DNA of 64,000 bases from Chloroflexota bacterium (GCA_014874485.1 JADBJK010000075.1:1-64000), one strand, 5' to 3'; positions 41,798-50,715 are shown, counted from the stretch's first letter. Numbers and translations: made by a program. The notes: generated by a model from the sequence alone, not told the origin.

Positions 41798-42723
41798 AAC
41801 AGCGTCCCGAACACGTTGGAATGGATGAGGATCAGGATGGCGGGTCCCAGCAGCAGGATGTAGATGCTCGGGAAGATGAGGAAGACGAGCGGGAACGTCA
41901 TCTTGAGCGGGGCCTGCTGGGCCTTCTCCTCGGCGCGCTGGCGTCGGCGGATGCGCATCTGCTCCGACTGGATGCGCAGGACCTTGGCGATGCTGACGCC
42001 GAGTTGGTCGGCCTGGATGACGGCGGCGACGAAGTTGGTTACCTCGGGCACATCCATGCGGGCCGACATGTTGCGCAGGGCATCGCGGCGGCTCTGGCCC
42101 ATGCGCATCTCGGCGATGGCACGGCCAAAGGCGCGGCTCAATTCGTTGTCCCACTTCTCGTTGACCTTGGCCATGGCGGCGTCAAACCCCAGGCCCGCCT
42201 CCACGCTGATGGTGAGCAGATCCAGGGCGTCGGGCAGCGCGCGGATGATCTCGGTCTTGCGCGAACTGATTTTGCCCCCCAGCCAAATGACGGGCAGTTG
42301 GAACCCCAGGAGCGCGAAGACGATGGTGAGCAAGAACCGCTGGGAGATGGGCGCCCCGAGTGCGTTCAGGAACAGGAGCGCCAGGCCACCCAGCATCGCG
42401 CCCGCCAGCCCTCGGACGCCGAGGAAGTCGGTGGCGCTCCAGTTGTTAGGGTTGCCTGCGGCTTCCAGTTTCAGGCGCGTGGACTCCACGTACTGCTTGG
42501 GCAGGAAGCGGGTTACGAACCGCGCGCTGGCGTTGATGAGCGGCTTGACGACGCGCTCGGAGAAGGGCTGCGACAGTTCCAACTCCTCCAGCGTCAGCGG
42601 GCGCGCGCCGTATTCGGCCAGGCGCTGCTCCAGGGGCGTGGTCTCCTTCCCGCCCGCCAGCGCCAGGAAGATGAGCAGGATGGACAAGCCTGCCAGCAGG
42701 GATACGACCAAAGGAACAAGCAT
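41794..42723 (-). CDS. tadC: Tad pilus inner-membrane platform protein TadC
   Basis: A 309-residue T2SSF-domain membrane protein. It has an N-terminal helix ('MLVPLVVSLLAGLSILLIFL'), two central helices and a C-terminal helix, with the conserved 'ALPDALDLLTISVEAGLGFDAA' segment (in part) and 'RNMSARMDVPEVTNFVAAVIQADQLG' region typical of TadC. Together with TadB it forms the platform on which the CpaF ATPase drives pilin insertion. A 200-bp repeat-rich gap separates it from tadB upstream. GGGAGGGAG precedes the ATG. Downstream genes overlap or abut. Confidence 0.94.
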   Translation of the reverse strand: MLVPLVVSLLAGLSILLIFLALAGGKETTPLEQRLAEYGARPLTLEELELSQPFSERVVKPLINASARFVTRFLPKQYVESTRLKLEAAGNPNNWSATDFLGVRGLAGAMLGGLALLFLNALGAPISQRFLLTIVFALLGFQLPVIWLGGKISSRKTEIIRALPDALDLLTISVEAGLGFDAAMAKVNEKWDNELSRAFGRAIAEMRMGQSRRDALRNMSARMDVPEVTNFVAAVIQADQLGVSIAKVLRIQSEQMRIRRRQRAEEKAQQAPLKMTFPLVFLIFPSIYILLLGPAILILIHSNVFGTLF

Positions 42724-42800
42724 TGCTTCTCCCTCCCACTACTCCTTCATCACATGGGTTCTTGGTCTTATGTCATGCGAGGGCGCGCCGCGCCCAATGC

Positions 42801-42902
42801 AGGGGCGACTCGCCGAGTCGTCCCTATATATTGTCATTCTGAGCGGCGAAGCCGCGAAGAATCTCGTCAGCCGAGATGCTTCGCTGCGCTCGCAATGACA
42901 AC
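42801..42902. repeat. Palindrome plus composite-repeat submodule between tadB and tadC
   Basis: 42801-42825 is an imperfect palindrome (AGGGGCGACTCG / CGAGTCGTCCCT). 42831-42902 runs from TTGTCATTCTGAG to CTCGCAATGACAA with GCGAAGCCGCGAAGAATCTC inside, a hybrid of the two end types seen in the composite elements. It splits the tad gene run but no opposing gene or clear terminator is present. Confidence 0.8.
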
Positions 42903-42923
42903 AGGCAATTCTCTGGTCAAGTC

Positions 42924-43877
42924 CTACACCTCAATCCTGATGATGCGCCGAATGATCGCAAAGCCAGAGCCGATGAGGATGAAGATCATGGCGACCATGG
43001 CCCAGCCGCACGGTTCACGGAACAGCGACAGGATATAGTCGCGGTTGATGAGGTACAGGATGAACCCCACGGCGAAGGGCAGCAGGCCCACGATGATGCC
43101 TGTGCCCGTCTGCTGGGCCGTGAGGACGCGGATTTCACCCTGAATCCGAATGCGCTCGCGGATGGTGAAGCCGATGGTCTCCAGAATCTCGGCCAGGTTG
43201 CCGCCGACCTCGTGCTGCACGTTGATGGCGGTGATCATCAGGTCCAGGTCGGGGCTGGGCACGCGGCGCAGCATGTTGTTCATGGCCTGCTCGTAGGACA
43301 GCCCTAGGCCGATTTCGCGGACGACCCGCTCAAACTCCGTGGACACGGGCGGGGCCAGTTCCTTCGCCACGGTCTCCATGGATTGCAACAGGCTGTAGCC
43401 TGAACGCAGAGAGTTGGCCAGGAGGGTGATGGTGTCGCCCAGTTGGTTGTTGAAGTCCTTGATGCGCTTGCTCTGCCGTCGGCGAATCCAGATGCGCGGC
43501 AAGAAGTAGCCGGCCACGCCCGCCAGCACTGCCAGGAACAGGTCCCGCTTCAGGACGAGGAGAAGCAGGAATCCTAGCAGGGTGGATGCGAGGTTGAGCA
43601 GCACGAATTCGGAGACGGTGAGCTTCAGGTCGGCGCGGGCCAGTTGGGTGGCCAGGTTGGCGGCGAACTTCGCGCGGCCGATCATCTGGTTCAGCGACGT
43701 TGTAACCTGCACGCCCTGGCCGCCCGAAGGCGATGCCAGCCCATCGTCGCGGCCCGCGTACTGGTCCAGGCGCGACGACACGCGGGGGTCGCGCCCCGAA
43801 AGGGCGCCCGCCAGCCCGATGAAGATGAACAGCACTCCCAAGCCAACCAGAATTGGCGCGATCACGGATGCAGGCAT
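42924..43877 (-). CDS. tadB: Tad pilus inner-membrane platform protein TadB
   Basis: A 317-residue T2SSF-domain protein with one N-terminal and three to four further helices. The conserved 'LGDTITLLANSLRSGYSLLQSME' (in part), 'VVREIGLGLSYEQAMNNMLRR' (in part) and 'DLDLMITAINVQHEVGGNLAEIL' (in part) identify TadB. It pairs with TadC as the assembly platform. It lies 49 bp after cpaF on the same strand. Confidence 0.95.
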   Translation of the reverse strand: MPASVIAPILVGLGVLFIFIGLAGALSGRDPRVSSRLDQYAGRDDGLASPSGGQGVQVTTSLNQMIGRAKFAANLATQLARADLKLTVSEFVLLNLASTLLGFLLLLVLKRDLFLAVLAGVAGYFLPRIWIRRRQSKRIKDFNNQLGDTITLLANSLRSGYSLLQSMETVAKELAPPVSTEFERVVREIGLGLSYEQAMNNMLRRVPSPDLDLMITAINVQHEVGGNLAEILETIGFTIRERIRIQGEIRVLTAQQTGTGIIVGLLPFAVGFILYLINRDYILSLFREPCGWAMVAMIFILIGSGFAIIRRIIRIEV

Positions 43878-43926
43878 AGCCTACTCCACATCACGTATGG
43901 AGACCGACGCACGCAACCCGTCGGCC

Positions 43927-45294
43927 TCACGAGATCTTCTTCACAACGCCAAAGGTGTCCGATGCAACGCGGATGTTGGCGGCCTCCAACTTTTCCATGA
44001 ACTTGGGGCGGATGCCCGTGGGGCGAAGCCGCCCGATGACCTTGCCATCCTCCACGCCCACCTGCTGGAATCGGAAGATGTCCTGCATGACGATGGTATC
44101 GCCCTCCATGCCGATGACCTCGGCGATGCTGACGACGCGGCGGACGCCGTCGCGCATGCGCTCCTGGTGCACGATGAGGTCAAGGGCCGAGGCGATTTGC
44201 TCGCGGATGGCGCGGTGCGGCAGGTCCATGCCGGCCATGAGCACCATGGTCTCCAGGCGCGACAGGGCGTCGCGCGGGCTGTTGGCGTGCAGGGTGGTCA
44301 TGGAGCCGTCGTGGCCGGTGTTCATGGCCTGGAGCATGTCCAGCGCCTCGGCGCCGCGGACCTCGCCCACGATGATGCGGTCGGGGCGCATACGCAGCGA
44401 GTTGATAACCAGGTCGCGGATGGTAACCTCGCCCTTGCCCTCAATGTTGGGTGGGCGCGACTCCAGGGTAACGACGTGCTCCTGCCGCAATTGCAGTTCG
44501 GCGGCGTTCTCAATGGTGATGATGCGCTCGTCGTTCGGGATGTAGGCCGACAGGACGTTGAGCGTCGTGGTCTTGCCGGAGCCGGTGCCGCCGGAGATGA
44601 GGATGTTGAGCCGACCCAACACGCACGCCTTGAGGAAGTCCAGCGCCTCCTGGGTCAGCGTGCCGTATTCCACCAGGTTCTCGGCGGTGATGGGGATTTT
44701 GGCGAACTTTCGGACGGTGAGCACCGGCCCGTTGAGCGCCAGCGGCGGGATGATGACGTTGACGCGGGAGCCGTCGGGCAGGCGGGCGTCCACGTAGGGC
44801 GAGGCCTCGTCCACGCGGCGGCCCAGCGGCGCCACGATGCGGTCAATGATGCGCAGCAGGTGCTCGTCGTCGTCAAATCGGACGGCGGTCTTCTCAATGC
44901 GGCCCCTGCGCTCAATATACACGGCATGGGGGCCGTTGACCATGATTTCGTTGATGGACGGGTCGGCCAGGAACGGCTCAATGGGGCCGTAGCCGATGAT
45001 GTCGGCCACGATCTGCTCAAACATCCTGTGGCGCTCGGTGCGGCTGAGGATGATGTTTTCCTGCGCCAGGATGGAGTTGAACAGTTCCTCAATGGCGCGG
45101 CGCACGTCCTCGCGCTTGCTGATGTCCAGTTTCTCGTCCATCTCGGCGACGAGGCGTTCCTGGATGCGCGATTTCAGGTCTCGGTAGGTTCCCTCGGTCT
45201 GGGTCATGACCGCAGGCTGGCGGGCTCGGAGTTCTTCCAGCCGCGATGCTTTCTCCTCGGGTTGGGTTCCTTCAATTCGTTTCAGAAGCGACAT
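43927..45294 (-). CDS. cpaF: Tad pilus assembly ATPase CpaF/TadA
   Basis: A 455-residue cytoplasmic secretion ATPase. It has the N-terminal helical domain ('[20 protein letters not shown]'), Walker A '[16 protein letters not shown]', the Asp box '[12 protein letters not shown]', Walker B region '[20 protein letters not shown]' and the His box '[20 protein letters not shown]', all intact. It hydrolyses ATP to drive pilus assembly, and in Caulobacter also retraction. The neighbours cpaE (32 bp upstream) and tadB (49 bp downstream) fit a single transcript. Confidence 0.97.
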   Translation of the reverse strand: MSLLKRIEGTQPEEKASRLEELRARQPAVMTQTEGTYRDLKSRIQERLVAEMDEKLDISKREDVRRAIEELFNSILAQENIILSRTERHRMFEQIVADIIGYGPIEPFLADPSINEIMVNGPHAVYIERRGRIEKTAVRFDDDEHLLRIIDRIVAPLGRRVDEASPYVDARLPDGSRVNVIIPPLALNGPVLTVRKFAKIPITAENLVEYGTLTQEALDFLKACVLGRLNILISGGTGSGKTTTLNVLSAYIPNDERIITIENAAELQLRQEHVVTLESRPPNIEGKGEVTIRDLVINSLRMRPDRIIVGEVRGAEALDMLQAMNTGHDGSMTTLHANSPRDALSRLETMVLMAGMDLPHRAIREQIASALDLIVHQERMRDGVRRVVSIAEVIGMEGDTIVMQDIFRFQQVGVEDGKVIGRLRPTGIRPKFMEKLEAANIRVASDTFGVVKKIS

Positions 45295-45326
45295 AGGGCA
45301 CCTGCCTTCTCAAGGGTTGGTGTGCG

Positions 45327-46616
45327 TCAGATGGTGCGCCCGAAGAGGCCGCGCCGCGCCTTCGGTGCCGCGGTCGGCTCGGGCGCTTCGGCCTGCTCGG
45401 CGGGCTTTGGCGCGAGTTCGGCCACGATCAGGTTGGCCAGGTCGGTGATGGCCTGGGCCAACGGGCTTTTCCGATTGCCGAAGACGACGGGCACGCCTTC
45501 GTTGGCCGCCTGGATGGCGCTCCGTTCGTCCAGCGGAATCTTGGCGGCGACCGGGTGCTTGATGCTGGCTTCTATGTCGCGGGCGTTGATGGCTCCGCGG
45601 CGGTCGGCCATGTTGACGACGAGCATGGCACGCTCTTCGGGATACTGGAGCGCGTCGGTAACTTCAAAGAACAGTTTGGCGTTCTTGATGGACGGGATGT
45701 CGGGCGTCGTGATGAGCAGGATGCGGTCCGAAATGTCCAGGATGCCCAGCATCAGGTCGTGGAGCGACGCCCAGGTGTCCACGATGACGAAGTCAAACAG
45801 GGTCAGCAGTTGCTGGACGATGGCCTTCAGGTGTTCGGGCGCGACGAGGTCGGCCAGTTCCGGGCGGGCGGGGGCCAGGAGCGCCTTGATGCCCGACGAG
45901 TGGGGCGTGAGGACGCCCGCGATCATGTCGCTGTCCAGGTCCTTGATCTGCGGGATGAGGTCGGCGATGCTGCGCGTGGCCTGGAGGTTCAGCAGGACGG
46001 CCACGTCGCCGAATTGCAGGCTGGCGTCCACCAGCGCCACCTTGTAGTCGCCCAGGCCCTGCAGGGCGATGGCCAGGTTCACCGCAATGGTGCTGCGCCC
46101 GGTGCCGCCCTTGGGGCTGAAGACGGTGATGAGTTTGCCCCTGGGCTTGGCGGGCTTCACCGCGACTCCCGCGACGCCCTCCACAGGCACCCCGGCCTGC
46201 TCCAGGGTTACGCGGCGGCTGAGACCGAGTTCGTACACGCGCCGAATGCTGTTGACCAGGTCGTCGGCGGTGAAGGGCTTGGTCAGGAACTCGCGTGCGC
46301 CCGCCAGCATGGAGCGCCGCAGGTAGTCGGCGTCGGCCTGCACCGACATCATGATGACCTGGGCATAGGGGAACTTCTGCGTGATGGCCTCGGTGGCCGT
46401 GATGCCGTCCATCCCAGGCATGTTGATGTCCATCAGGACGATGTCGGGCCGCGTTTCCTTGGTCTGGCGAACGGCGTCCTCGCCGCTCACCGCCGTCCCC
46501 ACGACTTCCAGGTCTTTCTCAAAGTACAGCAACTTGCGGAGGCTTTCGCGGGTCTCCGGTATGTCATCCACGATGAGTACGCGGATTTTGCGTTGGGCGC
46601 TTCCTGCGTCGGTCAT
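45327..46616 (-). CDS. cpaE: CpaE/TadZ-type protein: receiver domain plus ParA-like ATPase
   Basis: A 429-residue pilus-localisation protein. Receiver domain about 10-130 with a complete phosphorylation site: 'VLIVDDIPETRE', Asp 63 in 'IVLMDINMPGMDG', Lys in 'FLTKPF'. The ATPase domain follows with the deviant Walker A 'FSPKGGTGRSTIAVNLAIAL' near residue 165, 'KVALVDASLQFGDVA' and 'FDFVIVDTWAS'. CpaE/TadZ proteins place the Tad machine at the cell pole or envelope site. Unlike the degenerate receiver of Caulobacter CpaE, this one could be phosphorylated. ATG 46616 is 36 bp after cpaB; the longer frame to 46952 lies inside cpaB. Confidence 0.92.
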   Translation of the reverse strand: MTDAGSAQRKIRVLIVDDIPETRESLRKLLYFEKDLEVVGTAVSGEDAVRQTKETRPDIVLMDINMPGMDGITATEAITQKFPYAQVIMMSVQADADYLRRSMLAGAREFLTKPFTADDLVNSIRRVYELGLSRRVTLEQAGVPVEGVAGVAVKPAKPRGKLITVFSPKGGTGRSTIAVNLAIALQGLGDYKVALVDASLQFGDVAVLLNLQATRSIADLIPQIKDLDSDMIAGVLTPHSSGIKALLAPARPELADLVAPEHLKAIVQQLLTLFDFVIVDTWASLHDLMLGILDISDRILLITTPDIPSIKNAKLFFEVTDALQYPEERAMLVVNMADRRGAINARDIEASIKHPVAAKIPLDERSAIQAANEGVPVVFGNRKSPLAQAITDLANLIVAELAPKPAEQAEAPEPTAAPKARRGLFGRTI

Positions 46617-46651
46617 CCCTTGCGTTCCTTCACACGATGACTCCCGTCGGC

Positions 46652-47551
46652 CTACCGGGTCGCGGGGATGAGGGTCTCCAGCGACTCGTCCCTCAGAATA
46701 GGCACGGTGATGTTGAACCGCGCCAGCATGTAGTCCAGCGTAACCGACTGCGTCGTTACCATCTCCTGGTCGTTGGGGTTGCGCAGGGCCAGTTCTATGG
46801 TGGCCTTGGCTTCCTTGGCGAACTGGAGCACCAGCGCGTCCTGCTGGGGCATGAGGAGCGTAACCACGGCAGGCGGAGGCGGGGTCGCCTGTGCCTGTTG
46901 CTGCTGGCCGCCTTGCTGCTGCGTGGTCGGCTGGACTGGCGGCACGTACCACGAGCCCACGCGCAGGACCTCTATGTTCTGCAGCGTGAGTTGCGAGACC
47001 AGGCGGGGAATCTGCACCCCTTGGATGTCGCCGGGCTGGTTGCGGTCTAATGGGAAGGCCACCTGGGTCTCCCGGTCCACCTGCAAGAACTTGAACGTGA
47101 TGAGCACGTCCACGCGGTCGCCGGACTTCAGGGCATAGGACACGCCGCTGAGTTCGTCAATGGGGAACGGGTAGGCGACCATGCCGACCGGGATGAGAAT
47201 GGACGCGGGGCCTTCGCCGCTGGCCAGTTCGCTGGGCGTGGCAATCATCTTGGCCTGGATGATCTGGCCGGCGAAGATGGCGGTCTTGGCATACTTGCCC
47301 GCCAGGTCCGCCGTGTTGCCGATGGCATCTGCGGGGGCGGTGTCCACGGGCCAGTCGCGCATTTCCACGGCCAGCGGGTCAATGAGCGTGCCGTAGGGGA
47401 TGTCCTGGACGGCGACGGCCACCTTCCGCGTAACGATAGGCGGCTGCTCGGCCGGCTGCTGCGGCTTCTGGAGCATGGTGTATGTGAGGAGCATGGCGAC
47501 AATGGCCAGCAGGATTCCCAGGATGAGTAGAAGCCTAGATCTGCGTCGCAT
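46652..47551 (-). CDS. cpaB: CpaB/RcpC pilus assembly protein with SAF domain
   Basis: A 299-residue protein with one N-terminal helix ('RLLLILGILLAIVAMLLTYTM') and an external part. The SAF/beta-clip domain starts at 'VAVAVQDIPYGTLIDPLAVEMRDWP' (in part), about residue 44, followed by 'LSGVSYALKSGDRVDVLITF', the CpaB signature. A Gln-rich stretch ('TTQQQGGQQQQAQATPPPP') interrupts the C-terminal half. It is thought to contact peptidoglycan and, in diderms, the secretin; no secretin gene exists here. A good promoter lies directly upstream. Confidence 0.93.
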   Translation of the reverse strand: MRRRSRLLLILGILLAIVAMLLTYTMLQKPQQPAEQPPIVTRKVAVAVQDIPYGTLIDPLAVEMRDWPVDTAPADAIGNTADLAGKYAKTAIFAGQIIQAKMIATPSELASGEGPASILIPVGMVAYPFPIDELSGVSYALKSGDRVDVLITFKFLQVDRETQVAFPLDRNQPGDIQGVQIPRLVSQLTLQNIEVLRVGSWYVPPVQPTTQQQGGQQQQAQATPPPPAVVTLLMPQQDALVLQFAKEAKATIELALRNPNDQEMVTTQSVTLDYMLARFNITVPILRDESLETLIPATR

Positions 47552-47600
47552 GAGACCCTCCTACAGTTGGCTTGTCAGGAACAGCGATACGACTGTGCAT

Positions 47601-47629
47601 ATTGTACCCTGTGTTTCGGAAATTCGCAA
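47601..47629 (-). promoter_or_regulatory. Predicted promoter of the cpaB-cpaE-cpaF-tadB part
   Basis: On the minus strand: -35 TTGCGA, 17-bp spacer, -10 TACAAT, about 50 bases before the cpaB ATG. It would allow the assembly genes to be expressed separately from the pilin genes. Confidence 0.6.
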
Positions 47630-47692
47630 CCGCCGACAGGCGGATTTGGCTCTGTCCTTTTGCCGGTGGGGCCATGTGGTCCCCTGTTCTGT

Positions 47693-47730
47693 GTCATTGC
47701 GAGGGCGCTGCTGCGTGCTCTCGCAATGAC
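47693..47730. repeat. 38-bp inverted repeat GTCATTGCGAG / CTCGCAATGAC
   Basis: Perfect 11-bp inverted ends around a 16-base GC-rich centre. It is the minimal form of the composite elements and lies in the 270-bp gap between tadG and cpaB. Confidence 0.85.
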
Positions 47731-47821
47731 GGGCAGCGGCGCCCCCTCTGACGCACGCTGGCGGGCAGATTCGCCCGCCAGCATAGTATTTGGTTCTCCG
47801 CAGGCCGGAAACGGGCCGACG

Positions 47822-49363
47822 TCATTTGGGCGGCACGTAAACCTTGTTGGACTCCGGCCCGTCGCCGCACCCATTGACCGCCTTGACGTAGTACCAGCGG
47901 CCCGATGTGGTCTTGTACGAGTACGACGTGCTGGTGGTGCTGGTCAGGAAGCCGTAGGTGCCGTCCTGGGCTGTGGCCCAGTAGATGTTGTACTGGGTAA
48001 CGGGCGGCCCGCTGGGGGCGTTCCAGGACAGGTACACGTTCTGGCCACTGCGGCTGCCGGTGAGCGACGTGGGCGCGTTGGGCGTCAGGCACGGCGTGGC
48101 CGTGGGCGTCGGTGTAGGCGTCGGGCCAACGGGCGTAGGCGTCGCCGTCGGCTCCGGCGTGTCTGTCGGTGCAGGCCCCACGGGCGTCTGCGTAGCCGTC
48201 GGCTCAGGCGTGAATGTTGGCCACGGAGTCGCCGTTGGCTCAGGCGGGTTCGTCGGTATAGGAGCTCCCCCCACCGGCGTTACGGTCGGCTTGTCGCGCT
48301 CGGTCAGGCGCATGACGACGACGCCCTTGTCCCACGGGCTGGGGTTCGTCCAGGTGCCGTCCACGATGTAGGACACGAACTCGCCGTCCAACTGGTGCTG
48401 GCCCTTGTTGGTAACCTTGAAGGCCGCGAAGGTGATGATGTGGTAGTAGTACTGGCCTTTCAGCGTATTGTTGTCCGTGTAGGCGCACACCACATTCGGG
48501 TAGTCGGACTTGCAGGCGTTGGCGCAGTAGTCCGGGTTGTAGCGCGGCGAGTTCTTGTTGCACTCCTCGTCGGTGGTGAACTGGTAAATCTTGTCAAAGA
48601 CGGGGAGCAACAGCACCTGTCCCACGTCAGCCTGGTGGAGGACCGACTCCTTCATGCCAGGGTCGGCCATGTAGTTAGAGTTACGGGCGACGTAGCCCTG
48701 GTAGCCATTTTCCATCCAGTACTTCAGGGAGTTGGCGTCGGGCGAGCACTTGGATGGGAACGCGCAGTCCAGCCCTAGCCAGCCCCAGCGCGCCGTGGCG
48801 TGCTTGTAGTTGCCCGCGAACAGGCTGTACTCGTCGCCCACTTGGAAGTCCGAGTACAGCACGGCCAGGGGCGCCAGACCGCGCACCTGCCAGGCCGCAC
48901 CGAAACTCGCCTCGGCCTCGGCGCACATGTTCATCATACCCAGGCCGACGAACCGCGAGAAGAACGTGGGGAAGTTGGTGCACGCCTGGACGTAGATGCC
49001 TGAGGCTCTGTCGGGATCGGGCACCGGCGAGCCGTCGCCCGCGTTGATGGCGAACGTCGACTGGTCGGGCCGGATGTACAGCGCCTGGACGGTCCGCGCC
49101 TGGTTGCGCTGGGCCCAGTCCAGGATGGTGCTGTACAACTGGCCGCTGGAGATGCGCTCCTCCGGAGCGGAACCCTGGGCGATGGTGAGTTCGCGGGCGC
49201 CGGCCAGCGCCGCGGCGTCGGCTGCGTTCTGCATCTGCCGCCGCTGGACGTAGGCATAGCTCAGGTCCACGGCGAACATGGCGAACAGCAGCAGCACCAC
49301 CATCGCAAACGCAACGATTACCAACGACTGACCTTTTTCTCTTTGCAATGTTGCTCCTTTCAC
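47822..49363 (-). CDS. tadG: TadG-like protein with C-terminal fibronectin type III domain
   Basis: About 513 residues. The N-terminus is the TadG type: 'REKGQSLVIVAFAMVVLLLF' helix, then 'FAVDLSYAYVQRRQMQNAADAAALAGA' (in part). A Cys-containing external region about 90-365 follows, then a Thr/Pro-rich linker ('PEPTATPWPTFTPEPTATQ') and a C-terminal fibronectin III domain ('PTSLTGSRSGQNVYLSWNAP' to 'YYVKAVNGCGDGPESNK'). The FN3 tail is unusual for TadG, which often ends in a von Willebrand domain, and suggests an adhesive surface role. GTG 49363 follows GGGAGG; TTG 49348 after AAAGGAG is an equal alternative. It lacks the prepilin Glu at +5, so it may not be cleaved. Confidence 0.85.
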   Translation of the reverse strand: MKGATLQREKGQSLVIVAFAMVVLLLFAMFAVDLSYAYVQRRQMQNAADAAALAGARELTIAQGSAPEERISSGQLYSTILDWAQRNQARTVQALYIRPDQSTFAINAGDGSPVPDPDRASGIYVQACTNFPTFFSRFVGLGMMNMCAEAEASFGAAWQVRGLAPLAVLYSDFQVGDEYSLFAGNYKHATARWGWLGLDCAFPSKCSPDANSLKYWMENGYQGYVARNSNYMADPGMKESVLHQADVGQVLLLPVFDKIYQFTTDEECNKNSPRYNPDYCANACKSDYPNVVCAYTDNNTLKGQYYYHIITFAAFKVTNKGQHQLDGEFVSYIVDGTWTNPSPWDKGVVVMRLTERDKPTVTPVGGAPIPTNPPEPTATPWPTFTPEPTATQTPVGPAPTDTPEPTATPTPVGPTPTPTPTATPCLTPNAPTSLTGSRSGQNVYLSWNAPSGPPVTQYNIYWATAQDGTYGFLTSTTSTSYSYKTTSGRWYYVKAVNGCGDGPESNKVYVPPK

Positions 49364-49402
49364 TTCTCCACCTCCCAAGATGTCTAGGGGGGAGTGGCCG
49401 AC

Positions 49403-49858
49403 TCAGTCAATGACCATTCGCGCTTTGGCGACCAGGTTCAGTGGCGGGATGATGCGCGTCCAACTGCGGAACTGCGCGCGCACGATGACCTGAATCTGGT
49501 TGCCGGTTACGCACAGGTAACGTTCGTACTCGTGTGCGCCGCCCCACTGGTCGTAGCAGTGGATTTCCACCTGCACGTTGTCCGCGCCCAGGGTCGCCAG
49601 CATGGCGCGGGTGCGGAACTCAATGTTGTTGGGCGGCGGGTAGTCGGCATCGGTCCAGCGCTTGGGCCAGACGGTGCCATAGCGTGCGCCTTCGCGGGCG
49701 GCGTTGGCCATGCTGGCCCACGTGAAGAACAGGCGCGAGAAGTCTATGGTGCCGATGATGATCAGCACGAGGATCAGGACCACCATGGAAAACTCCACGG
49801 CGGCCTGACCGCGTCGGCCCTTTCGCCAAAGTTCGCTCGGTGTTTGTCGCATCCTCAT
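49403..49858 (-). CDS. tadE: TadE-like pseudopilin (proximal to tadG)
   Basis: A 151-residue TadE-family protein. The prepilin-like site is 'RRGQAAVEFSMVVLILVLII', with Gly before Gln and Glu at the fifth position, followed by one helix and 'FSRLFFTWASMANAAREGARY', the family hallmark. It is expected to be processed by a prepilin peptidase, which is not encoded in this window, and to act as a minor pilin. ATG 49858 has GAGG eight bases upstream; GTG 49867 is possible. The gene is 10 bp after the upstream tadE-like gene. Confidence 0.9.
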   Translation of the reverse strand: MRMRQTPSELWRKGRRGQAAVEFSMVVLILVLIIIGTIDFSRLFFTWASMANAAREGARYGTVWPKRWTDADYPPPNNIEFRTRAMLATLGADNVQVEIHCYDQWGGAHEYERYLCVTGNQIQVIVRAQFRSWTRIIPPLNLVAKARMVID

Positions 49859-49868
49859 GCTCGCCACC

Positions 49869-50288
49869 TCACGGATTCACCAGGATCATCATCTCGGCCC
49901 TGCGCACGATTCGGATGGTGTTCAGTCCGATGGCGCGGCCGAAGGTGAGCGGGACGTCGTAGGTAATCGTAACGACCACGGGCGTGCCCGGCGCGATGCC
50001 GGACGACACGGCGACGTTGGCCCCTGTGAGTCGCACGCCGGTGAAGTTCATGCCCGAATCGTTGGCGAAGTCCACCACGCGGGCGCGGATGGAGTCGTAC
50101 CAGGTGGGGTGGTTAGCGCCAAACCGAGCGCCCACGCGCGCCGCGTTGGTCAGGACGATGGACGCGTCCAGCACGCGCCCGATGTCAAAGACCGACGCCA
50201 TAATAATCAGGATGATGGGCATGATCAGAGCCAGTTCCACCAGGCTCTGGCCGCGTCGCCGCGGTTTGAGGGACAGCCGTTTTCCCAT
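49869..50288 (-). CDS. TadE-like pseudopilin (distal)
   Basis: A 139-residue second TadE/TadF-type minor pilin with 'RRRGQSLVELALIMPIILII' (Gly-Gln with Glu at the fifth position) and 'DIGRVLDASIVLTNAARVGARF' (in part). The external part is small and beta-rich. Start codons GTG 50297, GTG 50294 and ATG 50288 are all possible; ATG is taken. Two TadE-type proteins plus TadG is a normal set for a Tad system. Confidence 0.88.
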   Translation of the reverse strand: MGKRLSLKPRRRGQSLVELALIMPIILIIMASVFDIGRVLDASIVLTNAARVGARFGANHPTWYDSIRARVVDFANDSGMNFTGVRLTGANVAVSSGIAPGTPVVVTITYDVPLTFGRAIGLNTIRIVRRAEMMILVNP

Positions 50289-50500
50289 CTTCACCACCTA
50301 CCTCAGCCTCGCACGATTGGAAGCACAGGGCCATGGCGGGCGGTCTTGCCGCCAGACGCCATGCCATCGGCCATGCTACCTGTATTCTATGCCCCCAATC
50401 CGGACTTCACAATAGGATTTAGGTACTGTCGCGCAATGATGGGATGAAAACGGTCTGCCTATGAATGTGCGGATGACAGGTTCGGTTGCTCGGATTGAGA

Positions 50501-50533
50501 GGAGCAGGCTCCGCGCTGTGCGAAGCCTGCTCC
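50501..50533 (-). terminator. Hairpin downstream of flp
   Basis: Perfect 10-bp arms (GGAGCAGGCT / AGCCTGCTCC) with a 13-base loop, 36 bases after the flp stop on the minus strand. No T-run follows. It may act as a partial terminator or mRNA-stabilising stem that keeps pilin expression above that of the downstream genes; this is inferred. The rest of 50298-50568 shows no gene. Confidence 0.5.
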
Positions 50534-50568
50534 CGGGTGCTCGGATTGGTCTGTCTGGACGATGGGTG

Positions 50569-50715
50569 CTACAGGTTGCTGATGACGGTGCTGAAGACGT
50601 TGCCGATCGCGGGGCCAAGCAGCAACAGCACGGCGATGACGACGACGGCTACCAGCACGAGGATCAATGCGTACTCAACCAATCCCTGCCCTTTTTCGCG
50701 ATTCAGATAGAACAT
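50569..50715 (-). CDS. flp: Flp/Fap-type major pilin
   Basis: A 48-residue pilin, too short for usual ORF cut-offs. The protein begins 'MFYLNREKG', then 'QGLVEYALILVLVAVVVIAV' and ends 'GPAIGNVFSTVISNL'. It fits Flp pilins: a short basic leader ending in Gly, the Glu-Tyr pair five and six residues after the cut site, and one hydrophobic helix. ATG 50715 has AAAGGAGG seven bases upstream, and a near-consensus promoter lies 50 bases further up. It is the first gene of the tad locus and probably the filament subunit. Confidence 0.94.
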   Translation of the reverse strand: MFYLNREKGQGLVEYALILVLVAVVVIAVLLLLGPAIGNVFSTVISNL

